Of a stretch of 56,531 nucleotides of DNA, positions 8,384 to 18,990 are shown piece after piece. The position numbers and the translations under genes are program-made. Position 1 is the first letter of the stretch; each line of letters starts with the position of its first letter. A model generated the notes under the pieces. The model saw only the letters and a program-made list of their open reading frames with translations, did not search any database and had not been told where the DNA came from. The stretch comes from Hydrogenophaga sp. (GTDB taxonomy: Bacteria; Pseudomonadota; Gammaproteobacteria; Burkholderiales; Burkholderiaceae_C): contig NZ_JAUSOO010000029.1 of the NCBI RefSeq assembly GCF_030656115.1, forward strand, positions 1 through 56,531. The letters run 5' to 3'.

Positions 8384-9652
8384 GTGCTGATCCTCACCCC
8401 ATCCGACTTCTCCGTCGCGCCCGCCAGCGGGCCCACGGCCCTGCTCGACTGGGCAACGTCCACCGACGGCCAGCAGGTGCTGGACCACGGGCTCTGCGCC
8501 GCGTCGCTGCTGCCGCGCGACGACGATGTGGTGCTGGTGCTGCCCCCACGGGCTGTTTCGTGGCACCGCCTGGCGCTGCCCAAGGTGGCCAGCGCCAAGC
8601 TGCGGGCGGTGCTCGACGGCTTGCTGGAAGACCGCGTGCTCAGCGACACCACCGAGCTGCACTACGCCCTGGAGCCCGGGGGCAAGTCTGGGCAAACGGT
8701 GTGGGTGGCCGCCTGCCACAAGGCCTGGTTGCAAAGCTGGCTGCAGGCCTTGGAAGCAGCAGGCCGCCCGGTCTCGCGCATCGCACCTGCGGTCTGGCCG
8801 TTGCCCGCATCGGCACACACCACACCCGACAACCCCACCGCACCCAGCCTGCATTGGGCGCACGACGAAGGCGGCCAGGCCTGGCTGGCCAGCGCCAACC
8901 CCTTGGGCGTGAGCTGCACGCCCTTGCGCGACAGTGGCCCCAACAGCCTGGGCGAATCGGTTTCGGGCACCCTGTTGCCACCCAGCACCAGCACCCCCAC
9001 CGAGGCCACACGCTGGCTCGCCGACCCGGCCGTGGCCTCGTTGGCCGAACGCGCGCTCGACCAACGCTTTGAACTGGTGCCCCGCCCGCAGTGGCTGCTG
9101 CAGTGCGCCCAGTCCGACTGGAACCTGGCCCAATTCGACCTGAGCCTGTCTTCGGGTGCTCGCCGTGGTCAGCGTTTCAAACAACAGCTGCGCCGCTGGC
9201 GCAGCGCGCCCGCCTGGCGGCCGGCCCGCTGGGGCCTGGCCGCGCTGGTGGCGGTGCAACTGGTGGGCCTGAATGGGGCGGCCTGGTCCGAACGCAGCAG
9301 CCTCGACGCCAAACAACAAGCCCTGCGCCAAGCGCTGCAACAAGGCTTTCCGCAGGTGTCGCTGGTCTTGGACGCGCCGCTGCAAATGCGCCGCGAACTC
9401 ACCCGCCTGCAGCAAGCCAGCGGCACCCTCTCCGCTGGCGACCTGGAAACCATGCTCGGCGCGCTCGCCCAGGCCGGCCCGGGCGACCTGCCCGTGCCCA
9501 CCACCCTGGGCTACACCCCGGGTGAAGGCCGCTTCAGCGGCTGGCGCGCCAGCGAAGACCAGGTGCGCACCCTGCAGCAACGTCTGGAGCAAAACGGCTG
9601 GCGAGCCCGCTTCGACGGCAAGGAACTGACGCTGCAACCCACCGAGCGCTGA
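8384..9652 (+). CDS. gspL: Type II secretion inner-membrane platform protein GspL
   Basis: A 422-residue bitopic protein. The N-terminal cytoplasmic actin-like domain (residues 1 to about 250) recruits the GspE ATPase. The one membrane segment is near residues 275-295 (RWGLAALVAVQLVGLNGAAW), followed by a small periplasmic ferredoxin-like domain. It uses a GTG start at 8384, 93 bases after gspK, and gspM follows three bases after its stop. Sequence conservation in this family is low, so the call rests on position and architecture together. Confidence 0.88.
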   Translation: MLILTPSDFSVAPASGPTALLDWATSTDGQQVLDHGLCAASLLPRDDDVVLVLPPRAVSWHRLALPKVASAKLRAVLDGLLEDRVLSDTTELHYALEPGGKSGQTVWVAACHKAWLQSWLQALEAAGRPVSRIAPAVWPLPASAHTTPDNPTAPSLHWAHDEGGQAWLASANPLGVSCTPLRDSGPNSLGESVSGTLLPPSTSTPTEATRWLADPAVASLAERALDQRFELVPRPQWLLQCAQSDWNLAQFDLSLSSGARRGQRFKQQLRRWRSAPAWRPARWGLAALVAVQLVGLNGAAWSERSSLDAKQQALRQALQQGFPQVSLVLDAPLQMRRELTRLQQASGTLSAGDLETMLGALAQAGPGDLPVPTTLGYTPGEGRFSGWRASEDQVRTLQQRLEQNGWRARFDGKELTLQPTER

Positions 9653-9655
9653 ACC

Positions 9656-10186
9656 ATGGCCAAGACCCTCAACACCGCCCCCGTTGCCCGTTGGATCGCA
9701 CCGCTCCAAGCCACCTTTGCCCGCCTGGCACCGCGCGAACAGCGCGCCGTCACCCTGGCGGCCTGGGTGGTGGGCCTGGGCCTGCTGTGGTGGCTGGCCG
9801 TGGCGCCAGCGCTGCAAACCCTGCGCCAAGCGCCCGAACGCCACGCCCGCCTGGACGTGCAGCTCAGCCAGATGCGCAGCATGGCCGCCACCGCCGAGAG
9901 CCTGCGGGCGCAAAACGCCGCCAAGCCGTTGAGCCGAGACGGTGCACTGCGTGCGCTGGAGCAAGCCACCACGGGTTTGGCCGGCACGGCCCAGCTCTCG
10001 GTGCTGGGCGACCGCGCCACCCTGACGCTGAAAAACACCCCGCCCGATGCGCTGGCGCAATGGCTGTCGCAGGTGCGTGTGAACGCCCGGCTGATGCCGC
10101 TGGAAGCCCAACTCAGCCGCGCCACCGAGCCCGCCGCCTGGAGCGGCACGCTGGTACTCGGCGGCCCCGGTTTGAGTGGGAACTGA
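9656..10186 (+). CDS. gspM: Type II secretion protein GspM
   Basis: A 176-residue bitopic inner-membrane protein that partners GspL. A short cytoplasmic N-terminus containing PREQRAVTLAAWVVG is followed by one membrane helix (WVVGLGLLWWLAVAPALQ) and a periplasmic ferredoxin-like domain. It starts four bases after gspL and is followed directly by gspN. Confidence 0.9.
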   Translation: MAKTLNTAPVARWIAPLQATFARLAPREQRAVTLAAWVVGLGLLWWLAVAPALQTLRQAPERHARLDVQLSQMRSMAATAESLRAQNAAKPLSRDGALRALEQATTGLAGTAQLSVLGDRATLTLKNTPPDALAQWLSQVRVNARLMPLEAQLSRATEPAAWSGTLVLGGPGLSGN

Positions 10187-10190
10187 CGGC

Positions 10191-10985
10191 ATGGCCAGCA
10201 ACGGGCCCCAACGCGCCAGCTGGCTCGGCGCACTGACCGGCCTGGCCCTGGCGCTGCTGCTGTTTGCGCCCGCGCGCTGGCTGGCGCAGGCGCTCAACAG
10301 CGCCACCGGTGGCCAGCTGCAACTGGTCAACGCCAGCGGCACCGTGTGGCAAGGCCAGGCCGACCTGCTGCTCACCGGCGGTGCAGGCAGCCGCAGCGCG
10401 TCGGCCCTGCCCCAGGGGGTGCGCTGGCGCCTGCGCCCTCAACTGGCCTCGGGCATGCCGGCGGTGGGTTTGCACATCAACGCCCCCTGCTGCACGCCGC
10501 AACCCATCGCCCTGGTGCTGCGCCCGCACTGGGGCGGCGCGGCGTTGCACGTGGCCGCCTCCAGGAGCCAGTGGCCCGCCGACCTGCTGGTGGGCCTGGG
10601 CACGCCCTGGAACACCTTGTACCTGGAAAGCCAGTTGGCGCTGCAAACCGAAGGCCTCACGCTGCGATGGGACCAGGGCCGCGCCACCCTGCAAGGCGGG
10701 CTGGTGGTCGATGCACAAGACATGGCTTCGCGCCTGTCTCGCCTGCGCCCGCTGGGCAGCTACCGTTTTGAATTGAAGGCCGCCGCCGACGGCCACACCG
10801 CCACGCTGAACCTGAGCACCCTGCGCGGCGACCTGCTGCTGCAAGGCAGTGGCCAGTGGGTGGGTGGGCGCCTGCGCTTCCAGGGCGAGGCCCAGGCCGC
10901 TGCTGGCCGCGAAGAAGCCCTGACCAACCTGCTCAACATCATGGGCCGGCGCCAGGGGCCTCGCTCGGTATTCAACATTGGCTGA
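10191..10985 (+). CDS. gspN: Type II secretion protein GspN
   Basis: A 264-residue protein with one N-terminal membrane segment (LGALTGLALALLLFAPARWL) and a beta-rich periplasmic part containing NASGTVWQGQADLLLTGG, a GspN signature. GspN is an accessory, not universally conserved, component of type II secretion. The ATG at 10191 follows the gspM stop by four bases. An in-frame GTG at 10176 would overlap gspM and is less likely. Confidence 0.88.
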   Translation: MASNGPQRASWLGALTGLALALLLFAPARWLAQALNSATGGQLQLVNASGTVWQGQADLLLTGGAGSRSASALPQGVRWRLRPQLASGMPAVGLHINAPCCTPQPIALVLRPHWGGAALHVAASRSQWPADLLVGLGTPWNTLYLESQLALQTEGLTLRWDQGRATLQGGLVVDAQDMASRLSRLRPLGSYRFELKAAADGHTATLNLSTLRGDLLLQGSGQWVGGRLRFQGEAQAAAGREEALTNLLNIMGRRQGPRSVFNIG

Positions 10986-11110
10986 CTCACCCACCCACAA
11001 GACCCTGACAACATGACCGTGCGCGTCCTGCATCACCCACACGCCCTCCTGCACGGGCAAGTTCAGCCCCAGCACGGCCGGCACAACGGCGTTCCCGATA
11101 GGATCAAGAC

Positions 11111-13249
11111 ATGAAGAAAAAAGACATTTGTGGTGGCGCAACACGCCCAGCATCGGCCCAGAATGCCCCACACGGCGCCACCTGGACCGCCGTGGCCCTG
11201 AGTGCCTGTCTGGCGTTGAGCCTGGGCTTTGCCCCCCCCAGCGTGCAGGCGCAAAGCCGCGCCAGCGAGCCGGTGGTGCTCAATTTTGTGGGCGCTGAAA
11301 TCGAGGCTGTGGCCCGCACCATGGCCACCATCACCGGGCGCAACGTGGTGGTGGACCCGCGGGTGAAAGGCACCATCAACCTGGCCACCGAACGCGCCGT
11401 CACACCGTCTGCTGCGCTCAACCAGTTTGCGGCCGTGCTGCGCCTGCAAGGTTTTTCGCTGGTGGACACGGGGGGGCTCTACAAGATCGTGCCCGAGTCC
11501 GACGCCAAGCTGCAGGGCACGGTGGTCAACGCCGGCGCGGTGGGTTCGCTGCCCACCTCCAACCAGGTCGTGACGCAAATCTTCCGACTCAACCACGAAT
11601 CGGCCAACAATCTGGTGCCGGTGCTGCGCCCGCTGATCGGGCCCAACAACACCATCAACGTCAACCCGGGCAACAACTCGCTGGTCATCACCGATTACGC
11701 CGACAACCTGCAGCGCATGGGCCGCATCATTGCGGCGCTGGACGTGGCCGGTGCCACCGACGTGGAAATCATCCCGCTGCAACACGCCGTGGCGGTGGAC
11801 ATGGTGGCCCTGGTGAACCGCCTGATTGATCCCGGCGCGGCGGGCGGGGCTGCCGGGCAGGCCGACACCTCGTACAAAACCACGCTGGTGGCCGAGCCAC
11901 GCAGCAACAGCCTGGTGCTGCGCGCGGCCAACCCGGCGCGGCTGGCGTTGGTGCGCTCGCTGGTGGCGCGGCTGGATCAGCCCACCTCGCAAAGCATGAG
12001 CGGCAACATCCACGTGGTCTACCTCAAGAACGCCAACGCCGTGTCGCTGGCCGCCACGCTGCGCGCCGCCATGGCCGGTGAATCCGGCGCTTCGGGCGGG
12101 GGATCGACAACCGCCGCCACCCGCCCGGCCGCAACCGCCAACACAGGCAACACCCCCGTGGCCGCCAGCGCAGCGCCCTCCACCGGTGGCCAGATCCAGG
12201 CCGACCCGGCCACCAACGCGCTCATCATCACCGCCCCCGAACCCCAATACCGCCAGCTGCGCGCCGTGATCGACCAGCTTGACACCCGCCGCGCCCAGGT
12301 TTACGTGGAGAGCCTGATCGCCGAAGTCAACGCCGACAAGGCGGCCGAATTCGGTATCCAGTGGCAAGGCCCGATCGGCAAGGCGGGCGACGGCCTGATT
12401 GGCCTGATCGGCACCAACTTCGGCACCGGCAGCAGCAATATTTTCAACCTGGCCCAAGGCACCACCACACCGTCAGCCGGCCTGAACCTGGGCGCCGTGA
12501 CCCGGGCCAACGGGGTCTATGTGCTGGGCTTTCTGGCGCGCTTTCTGCAGCAAAACGGCGAGGGCAACATCCTGTCCACCCCCAACCTGCTGACGCTGGA
12601 CAACGAAGAGGCCAAGATCGTGATCGGCCAAAACGTGCCGTTCGTGACCGGTCAGTTCACCAACACGGGGGGGACCGATGGTTCGGTCAACCCGTTCCAG
12701 ACCATTGAGCGCAAAGACGTGGGCCTCACGCTGCGCGTGAAGCCGCAGATCAGCGAAAACGGCACCATCAAGATGACGCTGTTCCAAGAGGTCAGCAGCG
12801 TGCAAGCCTCGTCGATCAACTCGGCCACGGGTCTGATCACCAACAAGCGCACCATCGAATCGACCGTGCTGGTGGACGACGGCGCCATTGTGGTGCTGGG
12901 GGGCCTGTTGCAAGACGAATACGCAGGCAACGAAGACAAGGTGCCCGGCCTGGGCGATGTGCCGCTGTTTGGCAACCTGTTCAAGAGCGAAAAACGTTCG
13001 CGCAAGAAAACCAACCTGATGGTGTTTTTGCGCCCCGTGGTGCTGCGCGACGCCCGCGAAACCAGCAACCTCACCCTGGACCGCTACGAGCTGATGCGCT
13101 CGATCCAGAAAGACAGCCAGCCCACCGCCAGCCGTGTGCTGGGCGTGAACGAAGCACCGGTGATGCCGCCGGAGCGGGCGCCCGCCACGCTGCTGCCCGG
13201 CGCAGCCACGCAGCAGGTGCCAGCCACGGCGGCAACGCCCCAGCAGTAA
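11111..13249 (+). CDS. gspD: Type II secretion secretin GspD
   Basis: A 712-residue secretin forming the outer-membrane channel. A signal peptide ends in PPSVQAQS near residue 48, then come the N0 domain (VVLNFVGAEIEAVARTMATI), N1-N3 repeats (residues about 125-400), and the secretin core with VPFVTGQFT, KDVGLTLRVKPQI and VPGLGDVPLFGNLF. A low-complexity Gly/Ser/Thr/Ala insert of about 35 residues interrupts N3 near residues 328-362, and a Pro/Ala-rich C-terminal tail follows the S-domain region. A 125-base gap before the gene may hold its own promoter. gspE follows after 10 bases. Confidence 0.96.
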   Translation: MKKKDICGGATRPASAQNAPHGATWTAVALSACLALSLGFAPPSVQAQSRASEPVVLNFVGAEIEAVARTMATITGRNVVVDPRVKGTINLATERAVTPSAALNQFAAVLRLQGFSLVDTGGLYKIVPESDAKLQGTVVNAGAVGSLPTSNQVVTQIFRLNHESANNLVPVLRPLIGPNNTINVNPGNNSLVITDYADNLQRMGRIIAALDVAGATDVEIIPLQHAVAVDMVALVNRLIDPGAAGGAAGQADTSYKTTLVAEPRSNSLVLRAANPARLALVRSLVARLDQPTSQSMSGNIHVVYLKNANAVSLAATLRAAMAGESGASGGGSTTAATRPAATANTGNTPVAASAAPSTGGQIQADPATNALIITAPEPQYRQLRAVIDQLDTRRAQVYVESLIAEVNADKAAEFGIQWQGPIGKAGDGLIGLIGTNFGTGSSNIFNLAQGTTTPSAGLNLGAVTRANGVYVLGFLARFLQQNGEGNILSTPNLLTLDNEEAKIVIGQNVPFVTGQFTNTGGTDGSVNPFQTIERKDVGLTLRVKPQISENGTIKMTLFQEVSSVQASSINSATGLITNKRTIESTVLVDDGAIVVLGGLLQDEYAGNEDKVPGLGDVPLFGNLFKSEKRSRKKTNLMVFLRPVVLRDARETSNLTLDRYELMRSIQKDSQPTASRVLGVNEAPVMPPERAPATLLPGAATQQVPATAATPQQ

Positions 13250-13259
13250 AGCCCCGGCC

Positions 13260-14702
<1,443 letters not shown>

Positions 14703-14761
14703 CACCCCGCGCCGCCTGCGGCGTCCCCCCCCAGCATCACTTCACACCCCACGCTTGTCAC

Positions 14762-15991
14762 ATGCCCGCCTACACCTTCGAAGCCCTGGACGCCCAGGGT
14801 GCCACGCAAAAGGGTCTGATCGACGCCGACACCGCCAAGGCCGCGCGCGGTCTGTTGCGTGCACGCTCGCTGGTGCCCATTGCGGTAGAGCCCGCCACCT
14901 CGGCCGGTGATGAGCAAAAAGCCCAGGGGCTCAACATCACGCTCTGGGGCGGCGGCGTGTTCAACGCCACCACGCTGGCGGTGTGGACGCGCCAGCTCGC
15001 TGGCCTGGTGGCTGCGGGCCTGCCGCTGGAACGCGCCCTGGCCGCCCTCACCGAAGAGGCCGAAGACGACAAACAGCGCAACCTCATGGCCGACCTGCGC
15101 TCCGAGGTCAACGGCGGCGCCCCGTTTGCGCGGGCGCTGGCGCGGCACCCCAAAGAGTTTGCCAACATCTACACCGCCGTCATTGCCGCGGGCGAGCAGA
15201 GCGGCCAGCTCGGCACGGTGCTGGAGCGCCTGGCCGACGACCTCGAAACCCGTGAAGCGCTGAAAAACAAACTCATCGCCGCTTCGCTCTACCCGGCCAT
15301 CGTCACCGTGGTGGCCATCGTCATCGTGGTGTTTCTGGTGGCCTATGTGGTGCCACAGGTGGCCGGTGTGTTTGCGGGCAGCAAGCGCGCCCTGCCGTTT
15401 TTAACGGTGGTCATGCTCAACCTGAGCGACTTTGTGCGCAGCCACGGCTGGCTGATGCTGGGTGCGCTGGCGCTGGGCAGCGGCGCGCTCACCATGGCGC
15501 GGCGCAACGAAGGCCTGCGCATGCGCATGGACGCCGCCTGGCTGCGCCTGCCGCTGGTGGGCAAACTCGCCCGGGGTTACAACGCCGCCCGCTTTGCGGG
15601 CACGCTGGCCATGCTGGCGGCGGCGGGTGTGCCCATCTTGCGCGCCCTGCAAACCGCCGCCGAAACCCTGAGCAACCAGGCCATGCGCGCCGACGCGCTG
15701 GACGCGCTGGTGCTGGTGCGCGAGGGCGCGCCGCTGGCCTCGGCGCTGGGCAGCAAAAAACGCTTCCCACCGCTGGTGGCCATGTTTGCCCGCCTGGGCG
15801 AACAAACCGGCCAACTGCCCGCCATGCTGGGCCGTGCCGCCGACCAACTCAGCGCCGAAGTGCAGCGCCGCGCCATGCACCTCACCACCCTGCTGGAGCC
15901 GCTGCTGATCGTGGGCATGGGCCTGGTGGTGATGCTGATCGTGTTGGCGGTGCTGATGCCCATCATCCAGCTCAACCAATTGGTGGGGTGA
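14762..15991 (+). CDS. gspF: Type II secretion inner-membrane platform protein GspF
   Basis: A 409-residue polytopic inner-membrane protein with two repeats of the T2SSF domain. The N-terminus MPAYTFEALDAQGATQKGLI is diagnostic, and membrane helices are seen at about residues 170-200 (AIVTVVAIVIVVFLVAYVV), 215-245 and 375-400 (LIVGMGLVVMLIVLAVLM). The ATG at 14762 is preferred to upstream in-frame codons that precede the conserved N-terminus. This is the last gsp gene. The prepilin peptidase gene gspO is not in this window. Confidence 0.96.
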   Translation: MPAYTFEALDAQGATQKGLIDADTAKAARGLLRARSLVPIAVEPATSAGDEQKAQGLNITLWGGGVFNATTLAVWTRQLAGLVAAGLPLERALAALTEEAEDDKQRNLMADLRSEVNGGAPFARALARHPKEFANIYTAVIAAGEQSGQLGTVLERLADDLETREALKNKLIAASLYPAIVTVVAIVIVVFLVAYVVPQVAGVFAGSKRALPFLTVVMLNLSDFVRSHGWLMLGALALGSGALTMARRNEGLRMRMDAAWLRLPLVGKLARGYNAARFAGTLAMLAAAGVPILRALQTAAETLSNQAMRADALDALVLVREGAPLASALGSKKRFPPLVAMFARLGEQTGQLPAMLGRAADQLSAEVQRRAMHLTTLLEPLLIVGMGLVVMLIVLAVLMPIIQLNQLVG

Positions 15992-16033
15992 CCCCCCGCA
16001 CCGCGCCTAAGGGCGCGTCACCCCCCGGGGGGC

Positions 16034-16070
16034 GATGCGAGTGGACTGGCAAAGCCAGATCCACCGCATC
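16034..16070. repeat. Long imperfect hairpin behind gspF
   Basis: GATGCG-ag-TGGACTGGC pairs across an AAA loop with GCCAG-a-TCCA-c-CGCATC, giving about 15 bp with small bulges. A further short palindrome, GCGCC/GGCGC, lies just upstream. There is no T run, so this may be a REP-like extragenic palindrome or a Rho-assisted end of the gsp operon. Confidence 0.55.
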
Positions 16071-16188
16071 CTGGAGGATGCATCTCGCGCCGGTGAGGTA
16101 CTGGGTTGACTGGCTTACCAACGCCGGCTGAGCCAACGCCATTTGGGCTACGCTTCAGACTTTCTTTTACTAGCAAAGGCGCTTCCCC

Positions 16189-17085
16189 ATGCCTGTCACA
16201 TTGGAGGGTCAACTGGTCGTGGCGATTTCTTCGCGGGCCTTGTTCGACTTTGAAGAAGAAAACCGCCTGTTTGAAACCGGCGACGACCGGGCTTACATGA
16301 AGCTGCAGCTGGACCGGCTGGAGCAACCCGCCCTGCCGGGTGTGGCGTTTTCGCTGGTGAAGAAGCTGCTGGCCTTCAACGGCACCGACGCACAGCGGGT
16401 CGAGGTGGTGATCCTGTCGCGCAACGACCCGGTCTCGGGCATGCGGGTGTTCCGCTCGGCGCAGCATTACGGCCTGCCCATCCAGCGCGGCAGCTTCACG
16501 CGCGGGCAGCCGCCCTGGCGCTACCTGCGCCCGCTGCGGGCCAACCTGTTTTTAAGCACCCACCTGGCCGATGTGCGCGCCGCGCTCGACGCCGGGGTGC
16601 CCGCCGCGCAGGTGTACCCGCAGTCGGTGCATGCCAGCGACGCGCACCCGCACGAGGTGCGCATTGCCTTTGACGGCGACGCGGTGCTGTTTTCTGACGA
16701 AGCCGAGCGCGTCTACCAGGCCGAGGGCTTGTCGGCCTTTCAGGCCCACGAAGCCAGCCATGCCGGGCAACCGCTGGCCGGTGGACCGTTCAAGCCCCTG
16801 CTCGAAGCGCTGCACCGCCTGCAAACCGAAGGCACGCGCAGCATGCGCGTGCGCACCGCGCTGGTGACGGCGCGCAGCGCCCCGGCGCACGAACGCGCCA
16901 TTCGCACGCTGATGAACTGGGGCATTGAGGTGGACGAGGCCATGTTTTTGGGCGGCCTGCCCAAAGGGCCGTTTTTGCGCGAATTCGAGCCCGACTTTTT
17001 CTTTGACGACCAGACCGGCCACATCGAATCGGCCTCGCTGCACGTGCCTTCGGGGCATGTGGCGGCGGGGATTTCGAATGTGTGA
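16189..17085 (+). CDS. 5'-nucleotidase (cytosolic 5'-nucleotidase-like family)
   Basis: A 298-residue cytosolic protein matching the bacterial 5'-nucleotidase family (Pfam 5-nucleotidase), expected to release phosphate from nucleoside monophosphates. Recognisable stretches are LVVAISSRALFDFEEENRLF at the N-terminus, VILSRNDPVSGMRVFRSAQH in the middle, AFDGDAVLFSDEAERVYQ (the HAD-like Asp motif) and FLGGLPKGPFLREFEPDFFF with FDDQTGHI at the end. No signal peptide or membrane segment. It stands alone, about 45 bases before the ABC transporter, and could share its transcript. Confidence 0.85.
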   Translation: MPVTLEGQLVVAISSRALFDFEEENRLFETGDDRAYMKLQLDRLEQPALPGVAFSLVKKLLAFNGTDAQRVEVVILSRNDPVSGMRVFRSAQHYGLPIQRGSFTRGQPPWRYLRPLRANLFLSTHLADVRAALDAGVPAAQVYPQSVHASDAHPHEVRIAFDGDAVLFSDEAERVYQAEGLSAFQAHEASHAGQPLAGGPFKPLLEALHRLQTEGTRSMRVRTALVTARSAPAHERAIRTLMNWGIEVDEAMFLGGLPKGPFLREFEPDFFFDDQTGHIESASLHVPSGHVAAGISNV

Positions 17086-17130
17086 GCTTCCGTTTGAAGA
17101 CACAGCGCTCCCTCTGTTGAGAAGCCTTCC

Positions 17131-18912
17131 ATGACCCAACCCCTGTCCAAATTCCAACGCTTTCGCCACTTCGCAGGCCAAGTGCGCCGACTCGCCACGC
17201 CCTACTTCAACTCGGAAGAAAAGTGGCGCGCGCGCGGCCTGCTGGCGGCCATCGTGGCGTTGAACTTGGCGGCGGTGTACATGCTGGTGCTGCTCAACGA
17301 ATGGAACCGGGTGTTTTACGACGCGCTGCAAAACAAGGACGCGCCGGTGTTCTGGCGCGAACTGGGCCGCTTCACCTACCTGGCGTTTGGCTTCATCGTC
17401 ATTGCGGTGTACCGCTTTTATTTGACGCAGCTGCTGGAAATGCGCTGGCGTGCCTGGATGACGGTGCACTACGTCAACCGCTGGCTGGCCAACCAGGCCT
17501 TCTACCACCTGGAACTGGCCCGCTTCACCGGCCACAGCGACAAGACGCCCGACAACCCGGACCAGCGCATCGCCGAAGACATGAACCTCTTCACCAGCTA
17601 CTCGGTGAGCCTGTCCATGGGCCTGCTCAACGCGGTGGTCACGCTGCTGAGCTTTGTGGGTATTTTGTGGTCGCTCTCGGGCAGTTTTGCCTTCAACTTC
17701 AACGGCGAAGAAGTGGTGATTCCCGGCTTCATGGTGTGGATGGCGGTGGTGTATTGCGTGGTGGGCAGCGTCATCACCCATTACATTGGCCGCCCGCTGA
17801 TTGGCCTGAACTTTCGCCAGCAACGCGCCGAGGCCGACTACCGGCACCACCTGGTGCGGGTGCGCGAATACAGCGAATCCATTGCGCTGGACCGGGGTGA
17901 GGCGGTGGAGCGCGGCCAACTCAGCAGCCGTTTTGGTGTGGTGCTGAGCAACTACCTGCAACTCATCAAAGCGCAAAAGCGGCTCACCTGGTTCACCGTG
18001 GGCTTTGGGCAGGCGGCGGTGGTGTTTCCGTTCATCGTGGCCGCGCCACGCTTTTTCAGCGGTGCCATCCAGCTCGGGGAACTGATGCAAATTGCGTCTG
18101 CCTTTGGCCGTGTGCAAGACGCGCTCTCATGGTTTGTGGACAACTACGACCGCCTGGCCAGCTGGCGCGCCACCACCGACCGCATCACCAGCTTTGAAGC
18201 CAGCTTCCAGGCGCTGCAGGCCAGCACCCAGGCCCAGACTGTGACGACGACCCACACCGAAGACGCCCTGGCGCTGGACGACCTGCACCTGAGCCTGCCC
18301 GGCGGCACCGCGCTGCTCGCGGTCAACGGTTTGCAGCTCCACCCGGGCGACACGGTGCTGGTCAAAGGCCCGTCGGGCAGCGGCAAGTCCACCCTGTTTC
18401 GCGCGCTGGCAGGCATCTGGCCCTGGTCCGTGAGCCGGCTGCGCGCCCCGGCCGACTTTGACGCCCGGGTCATGTTTCTGCCGCAGCGCCCCTACTTCCC
18501 CAACGGCGCCCTGCGCCACGCCCTGGCCTACCCGGCCACGCCCGAGCGCTACTCCGACGCCGAACTGCAGCAAGCCCTGACCGACGCCCTGCTGCCCCAC
18601 CTGGCCAACCAGCTCGACACCGAAGACACCTGGGGCCAAAAGCTATCAGGTGGTGAACAGCAGCGCCTGGCCATGGCCCGCGCCTTCCTGAAAAAACCGC
18701 GCTGGCTGTTTGTGGACGAAGCGACCAGCGCCCTGGACGAATCCACCGAAGCCACGCTGTACGACCGCCTGAAAGCCATGGTGCTGCGCGAAAATGGTGC
18801 CTTGGTATCGATTGCCCACCGGCCCACGGTGGCGGCGTTTCACCACCGGCAATGGACACTGGAGCCCAACGAGGCGGGCGGTACGAGCTACCGGTTGGTG
18901 GATGCGGTGTAG
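17131..18912 (+). CDS. ABC half-transporter, fused permease and ATPase (YddA/ABCD-like)
   Basis: A 593-residue protein with an N-terminal ABC_membrane_2 domain and a C-terminal nucleotide-binding domain, working as a homodimer. Membrane helices are seen at about residues 35-60, 85-105, 160-190 and 205-225. The signature EYSESIALDRGEAVE is typical of the ABCD/YddA group. Walker A is GPSGSGKST from residue 413, the ABC signature is LSGGEQQRLAMARAF, and Walker B is RWLFVDEATSALDE. Transport substrate is unknown. Relatives export or import long-chain acyl compounds, cobalamin or peptides. Confidence 0.88.
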   Translation: MTQPLSKFQRFRHFAGQVRRLATPYFNSEEKWRARGLLAAIVALNLAAVYMLVLLNEWNRVFYDALQNKDAPVFWRELGRFTYLAFGFIVIAVYRFYLTQLLEMRWRAWMTVHYVNRWLANQAFYHLELARFTGHSDKTPDNPDQRIAEDMNLFTSYSVSLSMGLLNAVVTLLSFVGILWSLSGSFAFNFNGEEVVIPGFMVWMAVVYCVVGSVITHYIGRPLIGLNFRQQRAEADYRHHLVRVREYSESIALDRGEAVERGQLSSRFGVVLSNYLQLIKAQKRLTWFTVGFGQAAVVFPFIVAAPRFFSGAIQLGELMQIASAFGRVQDALSWFVDNYDRLASWRATTDRITSFEASFQALQASTQAQTVTTTHTEDALALDDLHLSLPGGTALLAVNGLQLHPGDTVLVKGPSGSGKSTLFRALAGIWPWSVSRLRAPADFDARVMFLPQRPYFPNGALRHALAYPATPERYSDAELQQALTDALLPHLANQLDTEDTWGQKLSGGEQQRLAMARAFLKKPRWLFVDEATSALDESTEATLYDRLKAMVLRENGALVSIAHRPTVAAFHHRQWTLEPNEAGGTSYRLVDAV

Positions 18913-18990
18913 GCACTGCCCCACACAACGCACTTGCGCTCGGGCACAAGCCGCTGACCTCGCCTAGGCCGAGCGCCGCGCTCCGCGTTG

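Noticed and set aside
7118..10375. A 1085-codon open frame on the minus strand
   Set aside because: It runs antisense through gspJ-gspN, is rich in Gln, Gly, Arg and His as expected for the mirror frame of GC-rich genes, and has no recognisable domain.
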